DNA of 64,000 nt from Campylobacter peloridis LMG 23910 (GTDB lineage Bacteria; Campylobacterota; Campylobacteria; Campylobacterales; Campylobacteraceae). The notes beneath the pieces are model-generated. The model saw nothing but the letters and a program-made list of their open reading frames with translations. It was not told the DNA's origin and did no database searches. The translations under genes were made by a program, and so were the position numbers. Shown piece after piece: positions 39,097 to 48,868 of this stretch. Where the stretch lies: contig NZ_CP007766.1 in NCBI RefSeq assembly GCF_000816785.1, forward strand, positions 744,001 to 808,000. The letters are read 5' to 3'. Position 1 is the stretch's first letter, and every line of letters starts with the position of its first letter.

Positions 39097-40349
39097 AAAA
39101 AAAAGTGTTTTTTAAAACCTTTGGTTGTAGAACAAATATCTATGATACACAATTGTTAAAAACTTATATAATTGATCATGATATCACGCAAAATGAGCAA
39201 GAAGCAGATGTGATTGTGATTAATTCTTGCACGGTTACAAATGGTGCTGATAGCGGGCTTAGAGCTTATATTAATGGAATGAAAAAAAATGGTGTTAAAA
39301 TTATACTAACAGGCTGTGCGGCTGTAAGTAAGGGTAAGGATTTTTTTGATAAAAAAGAAGTTTTTGGAATTTTAGGAGCTTCAAATAAAAATAAAATCAA
39401 TGAACTAATCTCGCAAGATAAATCTTTTTATGAGCTTGGAAATTTACGCTTTATTGATACAAAAATCGTAAGTAATTATGAAAATCATACTAAAGCTTTT
39501 GTGAAAATTCAAGAAGGATGTGATTTTGCTTGTAGTTATTGTATTATTCCAAGTGTTAGGGGTAAATCAAGAAGTGTGCCAAGTGAGGAGATTATAAAAC
39601 AAATTAAGCTTTTGGCACAAAATGGTTATAGTGAAGTGGTATTAACAGGCACAAATATAGGAAGCTATGGTTTAAAAGACAAAACTACTCTTGGAAGATT
39701 GCTACAAGAAATTGGTAAGGTTAATGGGATAAAAAGAGTAAGATTAGGTAGTTTAGAACCCGCGCAAATTGATGCAAGCTTTAAAGAAATTTTAGATGAA
39801 TCTTGGCTTGAAAGGCATTTGCATATTGCTCTGCAACATACACATGAAAAAATGTTGCGTATAATGCGTAGAAGATCGCACACAAAAAATGATTTAGCTT
39901 TATTTAATGAATTAAGTCAAAAAGGTTTTGCTTTAGGAACAGACTTTATTGTAGCGCACCCTGGAGAAAGCGAAGAAATATGGAAAGAAGCTTTAGAAAA
40001 TTTCAAGCAATTTAAACTTACGCATATTCATGCTTTTATTTTCTCACCGCGTGATGGAACGCATTCTGCCTCTATGAGTGAGCGTATAAATGGCGAAATA
40101 GCTAAGGAAAGATTAAATATTTTAAAAGATATAGTCGCACAAAATAATTATGAGTTTAGAAAAAATCAAAAAAGTGCTTTAGAAATTTTAGTAGAAAGTA
40201 AAAAAGATGATTTTTATGAAGGTTATGATCAATTTTTTAATAAGATTAAAATTAAAACAAAAAAAGACATTGCAAAACAATGGATTAATATAAAAAACTA
40301 TGAATGCTTAAAAGAGCATAATTTTGCAAGGTTAGAAGATGAAGAATAA
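39093..40349 (+). CDS. mtaB: tRNA (ms2t6A37) methylthiotransferase, MtaB type
   Basis: Radical SAM methylthiotransferase: N-terminal UPF0004 domain (TFGCRTNIYDT with conserved Cys), the radical SAM motif CDFACSYC (about 147-154) and a C-terminal TRAM-like end. 418 aa. The GCRTN start with Tyr-Asp and the short length fit the MtaB branch rather than MiaB or RimO. TTG start at 39093 overlaps the MscS stop (TTGA). Confidence 0.85.
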   Translation: MKKKVFFKTFGCRTNIYDTQLLKTYIIDHDITQNEQEADVIVINSCTVTNGADSGLRAYINGMKKNGVKIILTGCAAVSKGKDFFDKKEVFGILGASNKNKINELISQDKSFYELGNLRFIDTKIVSNYENHTKAFVKIQEGCDFACSYCIIPSVRGKSRSVPSEEIIKQIKLLAQNGYSEVVLTGTNIGSYGLKDKTTLGRLLQEIGKVNGIKRVRLGSLEPAQIDASFKEILDESWLERHLHIALQHTHEKMLRIMRRRSHTKNDLALFNELSQKGFALGTDFIVAHPGESEEIWKEALENFKQFKLTHIHAFIFSPRDGTHSASMSERINGEIAKERLNILKDIVAQNNYEFRKNQKSALEILVESKKDDFYEGYDQFFNKIKIKTKKDIAKQWINIKNYECLKEHNFARLEDEE

Positions 40350-41937
40350 AAAAATTATTTTAGCGTCGTTTTTACTTCTTTGTGTATTTTTGGTTATTGC
40401 TTTTGTCAAAAATCAACCAGAATATATCAACAAAAGCACTTATGAAGAACTTTTAAATAACGATTTAATCCAAAAAGCAATTTTGGATAATAATGAAATA
40501 TTATTAAAAAGCAAGGATGGTAATTTTTTAATTTCAAAAGATGTGGTAGATTTGAATACTTTATGGCAAAAAATTCCCTTAGAATATGCAAAAGATTACA
40601 ACTTAAGTGAGTTTTTTTTAATTTTTATTATGCTTGCTTTTCTTGTAAGTTTTTTGCTTTTTTTAAACAAAAAAAACAAAGATAGACAAAATTTACTTTC
40701 TTTAGAAAAAAATATCTTAGAAAAAAATGAACAAAATAACACCATACAGGCAGTGGTAAGTGATGTTAAATTTAAAGATGTAGCAGGGGTAGATGAAGCT
40801 AAGGTAGAGCTTTTAGAAATTGTTGATTTTTTAAAAAATCCTCAAAAATATAAAGATTTTGGTGTGAAAATGCCAAAAGGAGTTTTGCTAGTAGGGCCTC
40901 CTGGGGTAGGTAAAACTTTGATAGCAAAGGCTGTAGCAGGTGAGGCAGGAGTGCCGTTTTTTTACCAAAGTGGGGCTAGTTTTGTAGAAATTTATGTGGG
41001 AATGGGTGCAAAAAGAGTTAGAGAGCTTTTTTTAAAAGCTAAATCAAAAGCACCAAGTATTATTTTTATAGATGAAATAGATGCAGTAGGTAAGAGTAGG
41101 GGTGATTTTTCTAATGTAGAAAGAGACAATACGCTAAATCAACTTTTAACACAAATGGATGGTTTTGAAGATAATAGCGGAGTTATAGTGATGGCTGCTA
41201 CAAATAAAATCGATCTTATGGATAGTGCTTTACTAAGATCAGGTCGCTTTGATAGAAGAATTTTTATATCATTACCTGATTTTAAAGATAGAATGCATAT
41301 TTTGCAAAATTATATGAAAGAGAAAAAATCTAGTGTTAATTTGGAAAAAATTGCAAAAACAAGTGTGGGTTTTAGTGGAGCAGCTTTGGAAACTTTGGTT
41401 AATGAAGCAGCGATTAATGCAATAAGAAGAAAATCAGATGTTATTGAAGAAAATGATTTTTATGCAGTTCTTAATAAAGTTTTAATAGGCAAGAAAAAGA
41501 TTTTTTCACTCAATAATAACGAAAGAAAAATTCAAGCCACATATCAAGCAGCTAAAGCTTTGTGTGCTTTTTATTTTGATGTAAAATTTGAAAAAATTAC
41601 TTTAATTGAAGATAGATTTAAAGAGTATGAAGATACCATTAAATCCAAATCACAATTGCTAAATAAAATAAAAGTTTTTCTAGCAGGTTCAGTTGCTATG
41701 GAGCTTATTTTTAATGAGAGTTACACTAATGCACAAAGTGATCTTGTAAAAGTTAAAGAATTGCTAAATTTTATGGAGACTTTTGCTATGGCAAGTGAAG
41801 GTTTATTGCAAGAGCAAAGGCAAGAGGTTAAGGAATTTTTAGAACTTATGAAAGATAAAATTACTAAATTGGCTATTATTCTTTTGGATAATGAAAAAAT
41901 AGAAAAACAAGATGTTGAAAAAATTATAATGGAGTAA
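40339..41937 (+). CDS. FtsH-like AAA ATPase with degenerate protease domain
   Basis: Membrane-anchored AAA protein of 532 aa with the FtsH layout: N-terminal helix (5-23), short periplasmic domain, second helix (about 92-111), AAA module with GPPGVGKT (Walker A, about 191-198), IIFIDEIDAVG (Walker B) and the SRH region SALLRSGRFDRR. The substrate pore motif is FVEIYVG as in FtsH. Where FtsH has HEAGH this protein reads YQAAK (402-406), so the zinc site is gone and it cannot be a metalloprotease of the usual kind. A comparable second FtsH follows the same genes in H. pylori. A true ftsH must be elsewhere. Confidence 0.85.
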   Translation: MKNKKIILASFLLLCVFLVIAFVKNQPEYINKSTYEELLNNDLIQKAILDNNEILLKSKDGNFLISKDVVDLNTLWQKIPLEYAKDYNLSEFFLIFIMLAFLVSFLLFLNKKNKDRQNLLSLEKNILEKNEQNNTIQAVVSDVKFKDVAGVDEAKVELLEIVDFLKNPQKYKDFGVKMPKGVLLVGPPGVGKTLIAKAVAGEAGVPFFYQSGASFVEIYVGMGAKRVRELFLKAKSKAPSIIFIDEIDAVGKSRGDFSNVERDNTLNQLLTQMDGFEDNSGVIVMAATNKIDLMDSALLRSGRFDRRIFISLPDFKDRMHILQNYMKEKKSSVNLEKIAKTSVGFSGAALETLVNEAAINAIRRKSDVIEENDFYAVLNKVLIGKKKIFSLNNNERKIQATYQAAKALCAFYFDVKFEKITLIEDRFKEYEDTIKSKSQLLNKIKVFLAGSVAMELIFNESYTNAQSDLVKVKELLNFMETFAMASEGLLQEQRQEVKEFLELMKDKITKLAIILLDNEKIEKQDVEKIIME

Positions 41938-41939
41938 AA

Positions 41940-42467
41940 ATGATAAAAATAGGAATTTTAGTGCTTTCTGATAGAGCAAGTAGTGGGGTTTATGAGGATA
42001 AATCTGGCGTTGAGATAGAAAAAATTTTAGATTCATATATAAAAAACGAAAAAAGTTTTTATTATGAATTAATTCCTGATGAGTATGATTTGATTATAGA
42101 TAAATTAATATATTTAGCTGATGAAGTAAAATGTGATTTGATTTTTACTACAGGGGGGACAGGGCCTGCTTTGCGTGATGTAACTCCTGAAGCAACTGAA
42201 GTAGTATGCGATAAAATGCTTCCAGGGTTTGGAGAATTAATGCGTGCTAAAAGTTTAGAATATGTTCCAACTGCTATACTTTCAAGACAAAGTGCAGGTA
42301 TAAAAGGAAAATCACTAATTATAAATTTACCAGGCAATCCTAAAGCTATAAAAGAATGCATAGAGCCTATATTTCCTGCTATTCCATATTGTGTGGATTT
42401 AATAGGAGGAGCATATATAGAAAATAACGAAGAGGTAATTTCTGTATTTAGACCAAAGAAAAAGTAA
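41940..42467 (+). CDS. mogA: Molybdopterin adenylyltransferase
   Basis: Adenylates molybdopterin before molybdenum insertion by MoeA. The MogA/MoaB fold is shown by GILVLSDRASSGVYEDKSG (about 5-23), the TTGGTGPALRDVTPEA loop (about 70-85) and the NLPGNPKAIKECI segment (about 143-155). 175 aa, normal for MogA. Two bases after the FtsH-like gene. It runs into the terminator at 42461. Confidence 0.93.
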   Translation: MIKIGILVLSDRASSGVYEDKSGVEIEKILDSYIKNEKSFYYELIPDEYDLIIDKLIYLADEVKCDLIFTTGGTGPALRDVTPEATEVVCDKMLPGFGELMRAKSLEYVPTAILSRQSAGIKGKSLIINLPGNPKAIKECIEPIFPAIPYCVDLIGGAYIENNEEVISVFRPKKK

Positions 42468-42486
42468 GTCTAGTTAGACTTACTTT
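42461..42486. terminator. Bidirectional terminator between mogA and rhodanese genes
   Basis: AAAGTAAGTCTA (42461-42472) pairs perfectly with TAGACTTACTTT (42475-42486); the stop codons of both converging genes lie inside the stem. Confidence 0.8.
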
Positions 42487-42860
42487 GTAGTTTCATAGCC
42501 TTGTAGCAAAAGTGCGTTCATTCCACCGCTTAAGTTTGTAACATCAATTCCATTTTGATCTAGTAAAGTAGCCGCCTGTGAGCTTCTAGCACCACTTCTA
42601 CAAACTATAGCAATAGGTTTTTCACTTGATACTTTTTTAACTTCCTCAACAAAATTTTCGTTCAAACTGCCATTTTCATTATATAAGCTAATCCCTATAG
42701 CTTCTTTTATCATTCCAGTTTGCTCCCATTCGCTAGGTTTTCTTACATCAATAACTTGATAATTTTTTAAAATTTCAGCATTAATATTAACATTTTTAAC
42801 TTCTGCTAAGGCAAAACTAGCACAAAGTGCTAAAGATAAAAATATTTTTTTCATAATCAA
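42480..42860 (-). CDS. Periplasmic rhodanese-like protein
   Basis: Single-domain rhodanese (126 aa) with a Sec signal peptide (MKKIFLSLALCASFALA, cleavage about residue 19), so it works in the periplasm. The active-site loop is CRSGARS (about 88-94), with the catalytic cysteine present. It is a tandem paralogue of the cytoplasmic rhodanese gene that overlaps its start by 4 bases. Sulfur donor or acceptor unknown. Confidence 0.88.
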   Translation of the reverse strand: MIMKKIFLSLALCASFALAEVKNVNINAEILKNYQVIDVRKPSEWEQTGMIKEAIGISLYNENGSLNENFVEEVKKVSSEKPIAIVCRSGARSSQAATLLDQNGIDVTNLSGGMNALLLQGYETTK

Positions 42861-43192
42861 CCTTCCTTTTTTGTAGCTTCATAGCCTTGTGATAAAAGTG
42901 CTACCATACCACCATCAAGATTGGTACATTCTATACCTAGGGCATCTTCTATCATTATAGCAGTATGCTTACTTCTTGATCCTGTAGCACATACAAAGGC
43001 TATATTTTTGTTTTTATAATCTATTTTTGTTTGAAATTCTTGTATGAAATTTTCATTCATAAAGCCATTATCATCACAAAGTGCTATAAGTTCTGCTTCT
43101 TTTATAACTCCACTTCTCCATTCACTTGGAGTTCTTACATCTATAATGCAAAAATCATGTAAAATATCTTTAGAAATAGCTATATTTTTCAT
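42857..43192 (-). CDS. Cytoplasmic rhodanese-like protein
   Basis: Single-domain rhodanese (111 aa) without signal peptide. Active-site loop CATGSRS (about 70-76). Shares with its neighbour the [16 protein letters not shown] start, the LxxxNFxxE segment and the end LDGGMxALLxQGYEATK, so the two arose by tandem duplication with one copy gaining a signal peptide (or the other losing it). Overlaps htpG by 4 bases. Confidence 0.88.
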   Translation of the reverse strand: MKNIAISKDILHDFCIIDVRTPSEWRSGVIKEAELIALCDDNGFMNENFIQEFQTKIDYKNKNIAFVCATGSRSKHTAIMIEDALGIECTNLDGGMVALLSQGYEATKKEG

Positions 43193-45018
43193 TTTTCTAA
43201 AGCCTTAGAAACGATTTTATTTAAAGCATTGTTAAATTCACTAGGATTATCTATACCCATTCCCTCACTAAGTTTAGCCATGTTTAAAAGAATATGTGCC
43301 ATCTCAGTAGTAAGATTATCATTGTCTTTTAAAGCTTTTAAAATTTCATGGTTAGGATTGATTTCAAGTATAGGTTTAACTTGTTGTTCTTGCCCCATTT
43401 GTTTAAGAATTTGTTGCATAGCAAAATCAGGTTTATTCTGATCATAAACGATACAGCTTGGACTATTTGAAAGTCTTTGGCTAAGTTTTACCTCTTCAAC
43501 TTCATCTTTTAAAACTTCTTTTATTTTGATGAGTAAGCTTGCAAATTCAGCCTTTTGTTCTTCGCTAGTTTCTTCGCTTGCTAGATGATTAATCGCACTA
43601 AATTTTAAGCCTTCAAATTCATTCATCATAGGCATAACTATAGTATCAATTTCCTCATCAAGCAATAAAACATTGATATTTTTTTGTTTATAACTTTCAA
43701 GAAGTGGTGAATTTCTTAAGAGTTTTTCATTTTTGCCACTAATATAAAAAATTTCATTTTGGTCTTTGGCTAAGTTTTGTTTATATTCTTCAAGATCAAT
43801 TAATTCTTCTTTATTTGAGTTTTTAAAATATAAAAGCTTAGCTATAGCGTCTTTATTTTCACCAAAACCATATAAACCTTCTTTTAAAACTTTTCCAAAA
43901 TTTTCATGGAATTTAAGATAATTTTCTTTATCTTTTTCTTTAAATTTTTTAAGTTCAGCTAGGATTTTTTTAACACTTGCTTCTTGAACGCTTTTTAAAA
44001 TTTTATTTTCTTGCAAAATTTCACGACTTACATTTAAAGGTAAATCTTCTACATCTATAATACCTCTTACAAATCTTAAATAAGTCGGGAGCAATTCTTT
44101 ATCATCATCACTTATAAAAACTCTTTTTACATAAAGTTTTAAACCACTTTTGTAATCTACTCTATATAAATCAAATGGAGCTTGTGCAGGTATAAAAAAT
44201 AAAGAATTGTATTCTATAGAACCTTCTGCTTTTGTATGGATATAAAGCATAGGTTTATTTGAATCATGGAAATTTTGCTCATAAAATCTTTCATAATCAT
44301 CAGCTTTTAAGCTTGCTTTGTTTTGTCTCCATAAAGCACTTGCTGTGTTAATTTGAGTGTTTTTTAATTCTTTTTTAGGTTCTTTTTCACCTTCTTCTAG
44401 TGGTAAATACTCTTCTTTTTCCATAAAAATAGGAAATTGTATATGATTTGAGTATTTTTCAACTATACTTTCAATGCGGTATGAATTTAAAAATTCTTCA
44501 TCTTTTAAGTGCAAGGTTATGCAAGTGCCTTGTTCATCTTTGTTTGCCTCTTCTATTTCATAACCATTTGCATCAGAAATCCAAAGATAAGCTTTATCAT
44601 CTAGTGCTTTTTTGCTTAAAACTTCTATTTTATCAGCTACCATAAAAGCTGAATAAAAACCAACTCCAAATTGCCCTATAAGTTGAGAGTCTTTTTTAGC
44701 ATCACCACTTAAATTTTCTAAAAAGCTTTTTGTTCCACTTTTTGCTATAGTTCCAAGATTGTTTATCAAATCTTCTTTATTCATCCCTATACCGTTGTCG
44801 CTTATAGTTAGGGTTTTTGCTTCTTGATTGAAGTTGATTTGAATTTTTGGTTCAAATTTTAAATTTTTATAAGCATCATCACTTACGCTTAAATAACTAA
44901 GTTTATCAAGTGCGTCACTTGCATTAGAAATAAGCTCTCTTAAAAATATTTCTTTGTTAGAATACAAAGAATGTATCATTAATTGTAAAAGTTGATTTAC
45001 TTCTGTTTGAAATTGCAT
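43189..45018 (-). CDS. htpG: Hsp90 chaperone HtpG
   Basis: Cytosolic Hsp90 ATPase. GHKL ATPase domain with [13 protein letters not shown] (about 26-38), DNGIGM (about 74-79) and [13 protein letters not shown] (about 116-128), then middle and dimerisation domains; 609 aa is standard. It has no own promoter region: only 12 bases separate it from crcB, and it lies late in the long ctpA array. No HspR box is seen directly in front of it. Confidence 0.96.
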   Translation of the reverse strand: MQFQTEVNQLLQLMIHSLYSNKEIFLRELISNASDALDKLSYLSVSDDAYKNLKFEPKIQINFNQEAKTLTISDNGIGMNKEDLINNLGTIAKSGTKSFLENLSGDAKKDSQLIGQFGVGFYSAFMVADKIEVLSKKALDDKAYLWISDANGYEIEEANKDEQGTCITLHLKDEEFLNSYRIESIVEKYSNHIQFPIFMEKEEYLPLEEGEKEPKKELKNTQINTASALWRQNKASLKADDYERFYEQNFHDSNKPMLYIHTKAEGSIEYNSLFFIPAQAPFDLYRVDYKSGLKLYVKRVFISDDDKELLPTYLRFVRGIIDVEDLPLNVSREILQENKILKSVQEASVKKILAELKKFKEKDKENYLKFHENFGKVLKEGLYGFGENKDAIAKLLYFKNSNKEELIDLEEYKQNLAKDQNEIFYISGKNEKLLRNSPLLESYKQKNINVLLLDEEIDTIVMPMMNEFEGLKFSAINHLASEETSEEQKAEFASLLIKIKEVLKDEVEEVKLSQRLSNSPSCIVYDQNKPDFAMQQILKQMGQEQQVKPILEINPNHEILKALKDNDNLTTEMAHILLNMAKLSEGMGIDNPSEFNNALNKIVSKALEK

Positions 45019-45030
45019 TTTATATCTCCT

Positions 45031-45396
45031 TTATTTAAAAATTAAAAATCCAAGCCACACTGCCAAAAGGCAAAGGGCAATATTTGAAATTACATTGATG
45101 AAAAAATGAAAATAATCACCACTTTGCAAAAATAGCAAATTTTCATAAGAAAAAGTTGAAAAAGTTGTAAAAGCACTTAAAAATCCAGTGCTAATTATAC
45201 TTTTACTAAGTAAATTAACGCCTTTTGAGTTAGCATAAGAAAAAAATAAACCCATTAAGAACGAACCTATGATGTTAACTATCAAAGTTCCATAAGGAAA
45301 ATCATGTGGAATGATTTTATTAAAAAAATTACTAGTTAATACCCTAGTAATTGCACCCAAAAAACCTCCAAAGCCTATAGCTAGTATAGTTATCAA
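45031..45396 (-). CDS. crcB: Fluoride ion transporter CrcB/Fluc
   Basis: Four-helix fluoride channel (121 aa). GFGGFLGAITR (8-18), the GTLIVNIIGSFLMG segment (about 36-49) and TTFSTFSYE (about 76-84) are Fluc signatures. Single full-length copy, so a dual-topology homodimer is expected. It has no fluoride riboswitch in front: it overlaps plsC by 4 bases. Confidence 0.93.
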   Translation of the reverse strand: MITILAIGFGGFLGAITRVLTSNFFNKIIPHDFPYGTLIVNIIGSFLMGLFFSYANSKGVNLLSKSIISTGFLSAFTTFSTFSYENLLFLQSGDYFHFFINVISNIALCLLAVWLGFLIFK

Positions 45397-46082
45397 GCTT
45401 GTAACCTTTCTTTATCAAGTATTTCTTGCATTTTTTTTCTAGTTTGCTCAAGCCAGTCTTCTTTGCTTGTATCAACAAGATCAAGAAAAATGATTTTTAA
45501 AATTCCGCTATTTGCACTAAAGCGTTGTGTGTCTAAAATTTTAGCAGAATCCACAATAACCACAGGTTGAACATTTAAATTTAATTTTTCACTAAGTATT
45601 TTAGCTCCAATTTTAAATTTTAAAAGTTTTTGTGTTTTTGATCTTGTCCCTTCTGGAAAAATTGCTAAAATTCTGTTTTCTTTTAGTCTTTCTTTGGCTT
45701 CTTTTAAGAGTTTTACTAGGCCTTTTGGGCTTCTATCTATGCATATAATTTTAGGTTTTTTTATCAATGTTTTAAAAACAGGAAGCTCGCCTAATTCTTT
45801 TTTTGCTATCCATGAAATATTTTTTGGACATAAATCTTCTAAAGCAACTATATCTAGCAAACTTTGGTGATTAATTAAAAGCAAATTTGTTTTTGAATTT
45901 AATGTGCCTTGGGTTTGAATTTTATAGTTAATAATATATTTTTGTAATTTCGCCCACGATTTTCTTAGTTTCCAAATTTTATCTTGAGATTGTATTAAAA
46001 GAAAAGCTATACATAAAAATATAATAGAAAAAATAAATTCTATCCAAAAAATTAAAGCTTTAAATCTTTGATAAATCTTCAC
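45393..46082 (-). CDS. plsC: 1-acylglycerol-3-phosphate acyltransferase
   Basis: Membrane acyltransferase making phosphatidic acid. Catalytic NHQSLLD (His72, Asp77; the HX4D motif) and FPEGTRSK (about 142-149) are both present, with an N-terminal membrane helix (about 8-30). 229 aa. Its start overlaps the upstream gene by 23 bases. Confidence 0.93.
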   Translation of the reverse strand: MKIYQRFKALIFWIEFIFSIIFLCIAFLLIQSQDKIWKLRKSWAKLQKYIINYKIQTQGTLNSKTNLLLINHQSLLDIVALEDLCPKNISWIAKKELGELPVFKTLIKKPKIICIDRSPKGLVKLLKEAKERLKENRILAIFPEGTRSKTQKLLKFKIGAKILSEKLNLNVQPVVIVDSAKILDTQRFSANSGILKIIFLDLVDTSKEDWLEQTRKKMQEILDKERLQA

Positions 46083-47268
46083 TTTTAACCCAGCCTATTT
46101 TGCCATTATTAAATAAAATTTTTTTATAATCATCTCTTGAATCTAAAACCTCTACTTCTTGTTGATATTTTCCAGAATAAAAATGTGTTGAATTTAAAGT
46201 TGGTAAAATTTGAACTTTACTTTCAGCTTTTAAAATAGCTTTATAAATGTTATTTTGTGCTAAGAAACTTGCCATTAAAGTTAAAATAGCCAAACCAAAT
46301 GCTATGTAACTTTTTTTCAAAACAAACCACAAAGCAAAAAGTGCGCATAAACTCCATAAAAACACTTGTTTATAAAAATAAAAATCATTTGTTTTTGGGT
46401 TTAAATCACTTTGTGTGCTAATGCTATCTTCTTTTAATTCTATTTTTAATGAAAAATCTTTTAATTCTTTTTTTGATTTATCAAAATATGAAAAATCAAA
46501 GCGTGTTTTGCTTTTATCCAAAATGGCATAATAAAACCCACTTTGCTTTTCAAAATTTCCCTTTATAGCTTCAACACCTTGTTTTTCTATGCCTTTGATA
46601 TTAAAGCTGGCTAGATTAGTATCTTCGCCTAGAAGCTCTATAAATAAAATCATATTATTATTATCAAAATGGCTTGCTTTAACTTGCTTTACTTCTAAAT
46701 TAGAAGCTACTATGTGTGAATATTTACTTAAAGGGGCATTTATTTTTTCAAAAATTATTGGTTTTACAATTAAAGCAGAACTTTGAAAAATATGATCATT
46801 TCTGCTTAAAGAAACTATAATTTTATTTAAAGTTGCATTAATACTTTTTGCTTCAAACCAAAGTTTTGTGTAATAAGAGTTAGCTTTTTGCTCCCAAGTT
46901 GGATTTTGATTAATCCAAAGCATATCTTCACTCTTATCAAAACTAATGTTTAAATCAAAATTAACTTTTGTATCAGTAATTACTTCTAAATCTATAGAAA
47001 AAATTTCATCAACATAAGCCTTTTCGGTATATTCTTTTGTATTTAAAACCAAAGAACCTTGAGGGGTAGTATTGTATTGCTCAGGAACTTTTTCATCATA
47101 ATTACTCTCATCGCTTGGTGCAATGGTATTATAAATTTGTTTTTCTTGTTCGTCTAAAGAATTATAATTTTTTTTTAAGTTATCATAATCTTGAAAAACA
47201 CTACTTTCTTGAGCATATAAAGTTAAACTAAATAATAAAATCAAAAATACTTTAAAGGATTTTATCAA
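46060..47268 (-). CDS. Periplasmic BatD-like protein with C-terminal SH3-type domain
   Basis: 402 aa: Sec signal peptide (about 1-18), a large extracytoplasmic beta-rich region (about 65-290), two membrane helices (about 305-345) and a C-terminal end (about 355-402; VEVLDSRDDYKKILFNNGKIGWVKSEDL) that reads like a bacterial SH3 domain. The general build resembles BatD/oxygen-tolerance proteins, but I cannot place it firmly. A like-sized protein occurs at this place between purQ and plsC in C. jejuni. Function unknown; a cell-envelope role is likely. Confidence 0.7.
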   Translation of the reverse strand: MIKSFKVFLILLFSLTLYAQESSVFQDYDNLKKNYNSLDEQEKQIYNTIAPSDESNYDEKVPEQYNTTPQGSLVLNTKEYTEKAYVDEIFSIDLEVITDTKVNFDLNISFDKSEDMLWINQNPTWEQKANSYYTKLWFEAKSINATLNKIIVSLSRNDHIFQSSALIVKPIIFEKINAPLSKYSHIVASNLEVKQVKASHFDNNNMILFIELLGEDTNLASFNIKGIEKQGVEAIKGNFEKQSGFYYAILDKSKTRFDFSYFDKSKKELKDFSLKIELKEDSISTQSDLNPKTNDFYFYKQVFLWSLCALFALWFVLKKSYIAFGLAILTLMASFLAQNNIYKAILKAESKVQILPTLNSTHFYSGKYQQEVEVLDSRDDYKKILFNNGKIGWVKSEDLSKI

Positions 47269-47912
47269 TTTAAGAATCCTTTAAACATTTCTAATCCTAT
47301 TTTTGAACCCAATATATCATCACAAACCCTCTCAGGATGAGGCATAAGGCCAAAAATTCTTTTGTTTTCATCACAAATTCCTGCTATATCTTTGATTGAG
47401 CCATTTGGATTGTCAATATATTTTAGCAAGATCATATCTTTATCTTCTAATTCTTTCAAGCCATCATCATCTATAAAATAATTCCCCTCACCATGTGCTA
47501 TAGGTAAGTCTATCATTTCATTTTTTTGGAAATTTTTTAAAAAAGCATTGTTATTTGAGATAACTTGAAGTTTTTGCATTTTAGAGATGAAACTTAAGCT
47601 ATTGTTATGTTTCATAGCACCTTTTAAAAGCCCAAGTTCTAAAAGAATTTGAAAGCCATTACAAATTCCAAGTATGTAAGCTCCTTTTTTGGCATGTTCT
47701 TTTACTGTTTTCATAGCAGGAGCAAGTTTTGCAATAGCAGCACATCTTAAATAATCCCCATAAGAAAATCCACCTGGTAAGACAATCAAATCTGCGCTAA
47801 AATTTTGCTCTTCATGCCATATGATATCTGCTTTAATGCCAAGTTGTTCAAAAGCATAAGCAGTATCAAATTCACAATTTGTTCCAGGAAATCTTATAAT
47901 AGCTACTTTCAT
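47265..47912 (-). CDS. purQ: Phosphoribosylformylglycinamidine synthase subunit PurQ
   Basis: Glutaminase subunit of the three-part FGAM synthase (PurLQS), purine synthesis step 4. Class I amidotransferase with nucleophile Cys in GICNGFQILLELG (about 82-94) and the His-Glu pair in LMPHPERV near the end. 215 aa. Overlaps purS and the next gene by 4 bases. Confidence 0.95.
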   Translation of the reverse strand: MKVAIIRFPGTNCEFDTAYAFEQLGIKADIIWHEEQNFSADLIVLPGGFSYGDYLRCAAIAKLAPAMKTVKEHAKKGAYILGICNGFQILLELGLLKGAMKHNNSLSFISKMQKLQVISNNNAFLKNFQKNEMIDLPIAHGEGNYFIDDDGLKELEDKDMILLKYIDNPNGSIKDIAGICDENKRIFGLMPHPERVCDDILGSKIGLEMFKGFLN

Positions 47913-48145
47913 AATATTATCTCATAATCTTCTATAACGGTATTTGCAAGCAATTCTTCACACATCATTTTTACTTGTTCTTTTGCTTTGCTCTTATCTT
48001 TTTCATCAAGATTGAAAGTGATTTGTTTTGATGTTTTTACTTCAGAGATATTATTAAAATCTAAAGAATGCAAAGCCTTTTCTATGGCTTTGCCTTGAGG
48101 GTCTAAAACCCCATTTTTTAAAGTTATGTTTATGGTTACTTTCAT
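47909..48145 (-). CDS. purS: Phosphoribosylformylglycinamidine synthase subunit PurS
   Basis: Small (78 aa) bridging subunit linking PurL and PurQ. Shows the PurS pattern VTINITLKNGVLDPQGKAIEKAL at the start (described in part) and ANTVIEDYEI at the end. Lies 8 bases after purC. PurL is not in the window. Confidence 0.93.
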   Translation of the reverse strand: MKVTINITLKNGVLDPQGKAIEKALHSLDFNNISEVKTSKQITFNLDEKDKSKAKEQVKMMCEELLANTVIEDYEIIL

Positions 48146-48153
48146 TGAAAATC

Positions 48154-48867
48154 CTAGCTTAAAATTCTTCTTAAAACTTCTTCATAGGCCATTTTTACAT
48201 TGCCTAAATCTTGTCTGAATCTATCTTTATCTAATTTTTCATTGGTATTTTTATCCCAAAATCTACAACTATCAGGACTAATTTCATCAGCTAAAATCAT
48301 ATTGCCCTCACTATCTATACCAAATTCAAGTTTAAAGTCAATTAGTCTTAACCCTTTTGATTCAAAAAATTTAACTAAAATAGAATTAATATGTCTAGCT
48401 GTATTTTTGATTAACTCTAAATCTTTTTCACTTTTTACAAGATTTAAAATTAAACAATGCTCGTCATTAATGATAGGATCGCCTAAATCATCATTTTTAT
48501 AACAAAATTCAACTATAGAAAATGGTAAAATAGTTCCTTCTTTTATACCTAATCTTTTGGTTAAAGAGCCTGTTGCTACATTTCTAGTGATTACTTCAAT
48601 AGGAATAATCTTGCACTTTTTAACAATTTGTTCTTTTTCGCTAATGGTTTCTACTAAATGAGTTTTAATTCCTTCTTTTTCTAAAAGATGAAAAATTTCA
48701 GTACTAATTTTACAATTTAGAGCACCTTTGCCTGCTTCGTTACCTTTTTTTTCTGCGTTAAAAGCTGTAAGATCGTCTTTAAATTCTGTGATGAGTAAAT
48801 TTTCATCATCAGTTTTAAACATTTTTTTACCTTTTCCTTCATATAGTAAATCTAATTTTGTAGTCAT
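48154..48867 (-). CDS. purC: Phosphoribosylaminoimidazole-succinocarboxamide synthase
   Basis: SAICAR synthetase of purine synthesis. [10 protein letters not shown] (about 8-17), the signature [18 protein letters not shown] (about 93-110) and [14 protein letters not shown] (about 190-203) identify PurC. 237 aa. It begins one base after the ctpA stop. Confidence 0.96.
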   Translation of the reverse strand: MTTKLDLLYEGKGKKMFKTDDENLLITEFKDDLTAFNAEKKGNEAGKGALNCKISTEIFHLLEKEGIKTHLVETISEKEQIVKKCKIIPIEVITRNVATGSLTKRLGIKEGTILPFSIVEFCYKNDDLGDPIINDEHCLILNLVKSEKDLELIKNTARHINSILVKFFESKGLRLIDFKLEFGIDSEGNMILADEISPDSCRFWDKNTNEKLDKDRFRQDLGNVKMAYEEVLRRILS

Positions 48868-48868
48868 G

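Noticed and set aside
42153-42158. G6 run in mogA as a second contingency tract
   Set aside because: Six G in a conserved GGTG-type loop are explained by the protein motif and are too short for high-rate slippage.
45019-45060. Own heat-shock promoter or HspR box before htpG
   Set aside because: Only 12 bases separate it from crcB, and I find no CTTGAGT-like arm there.
45397-45480. Fluoride riboswitch ahead of crcB
   Set aside because: The sequence upstream is plsC coding sequence with a 4-base overlap; no room for a crcB leader motif.
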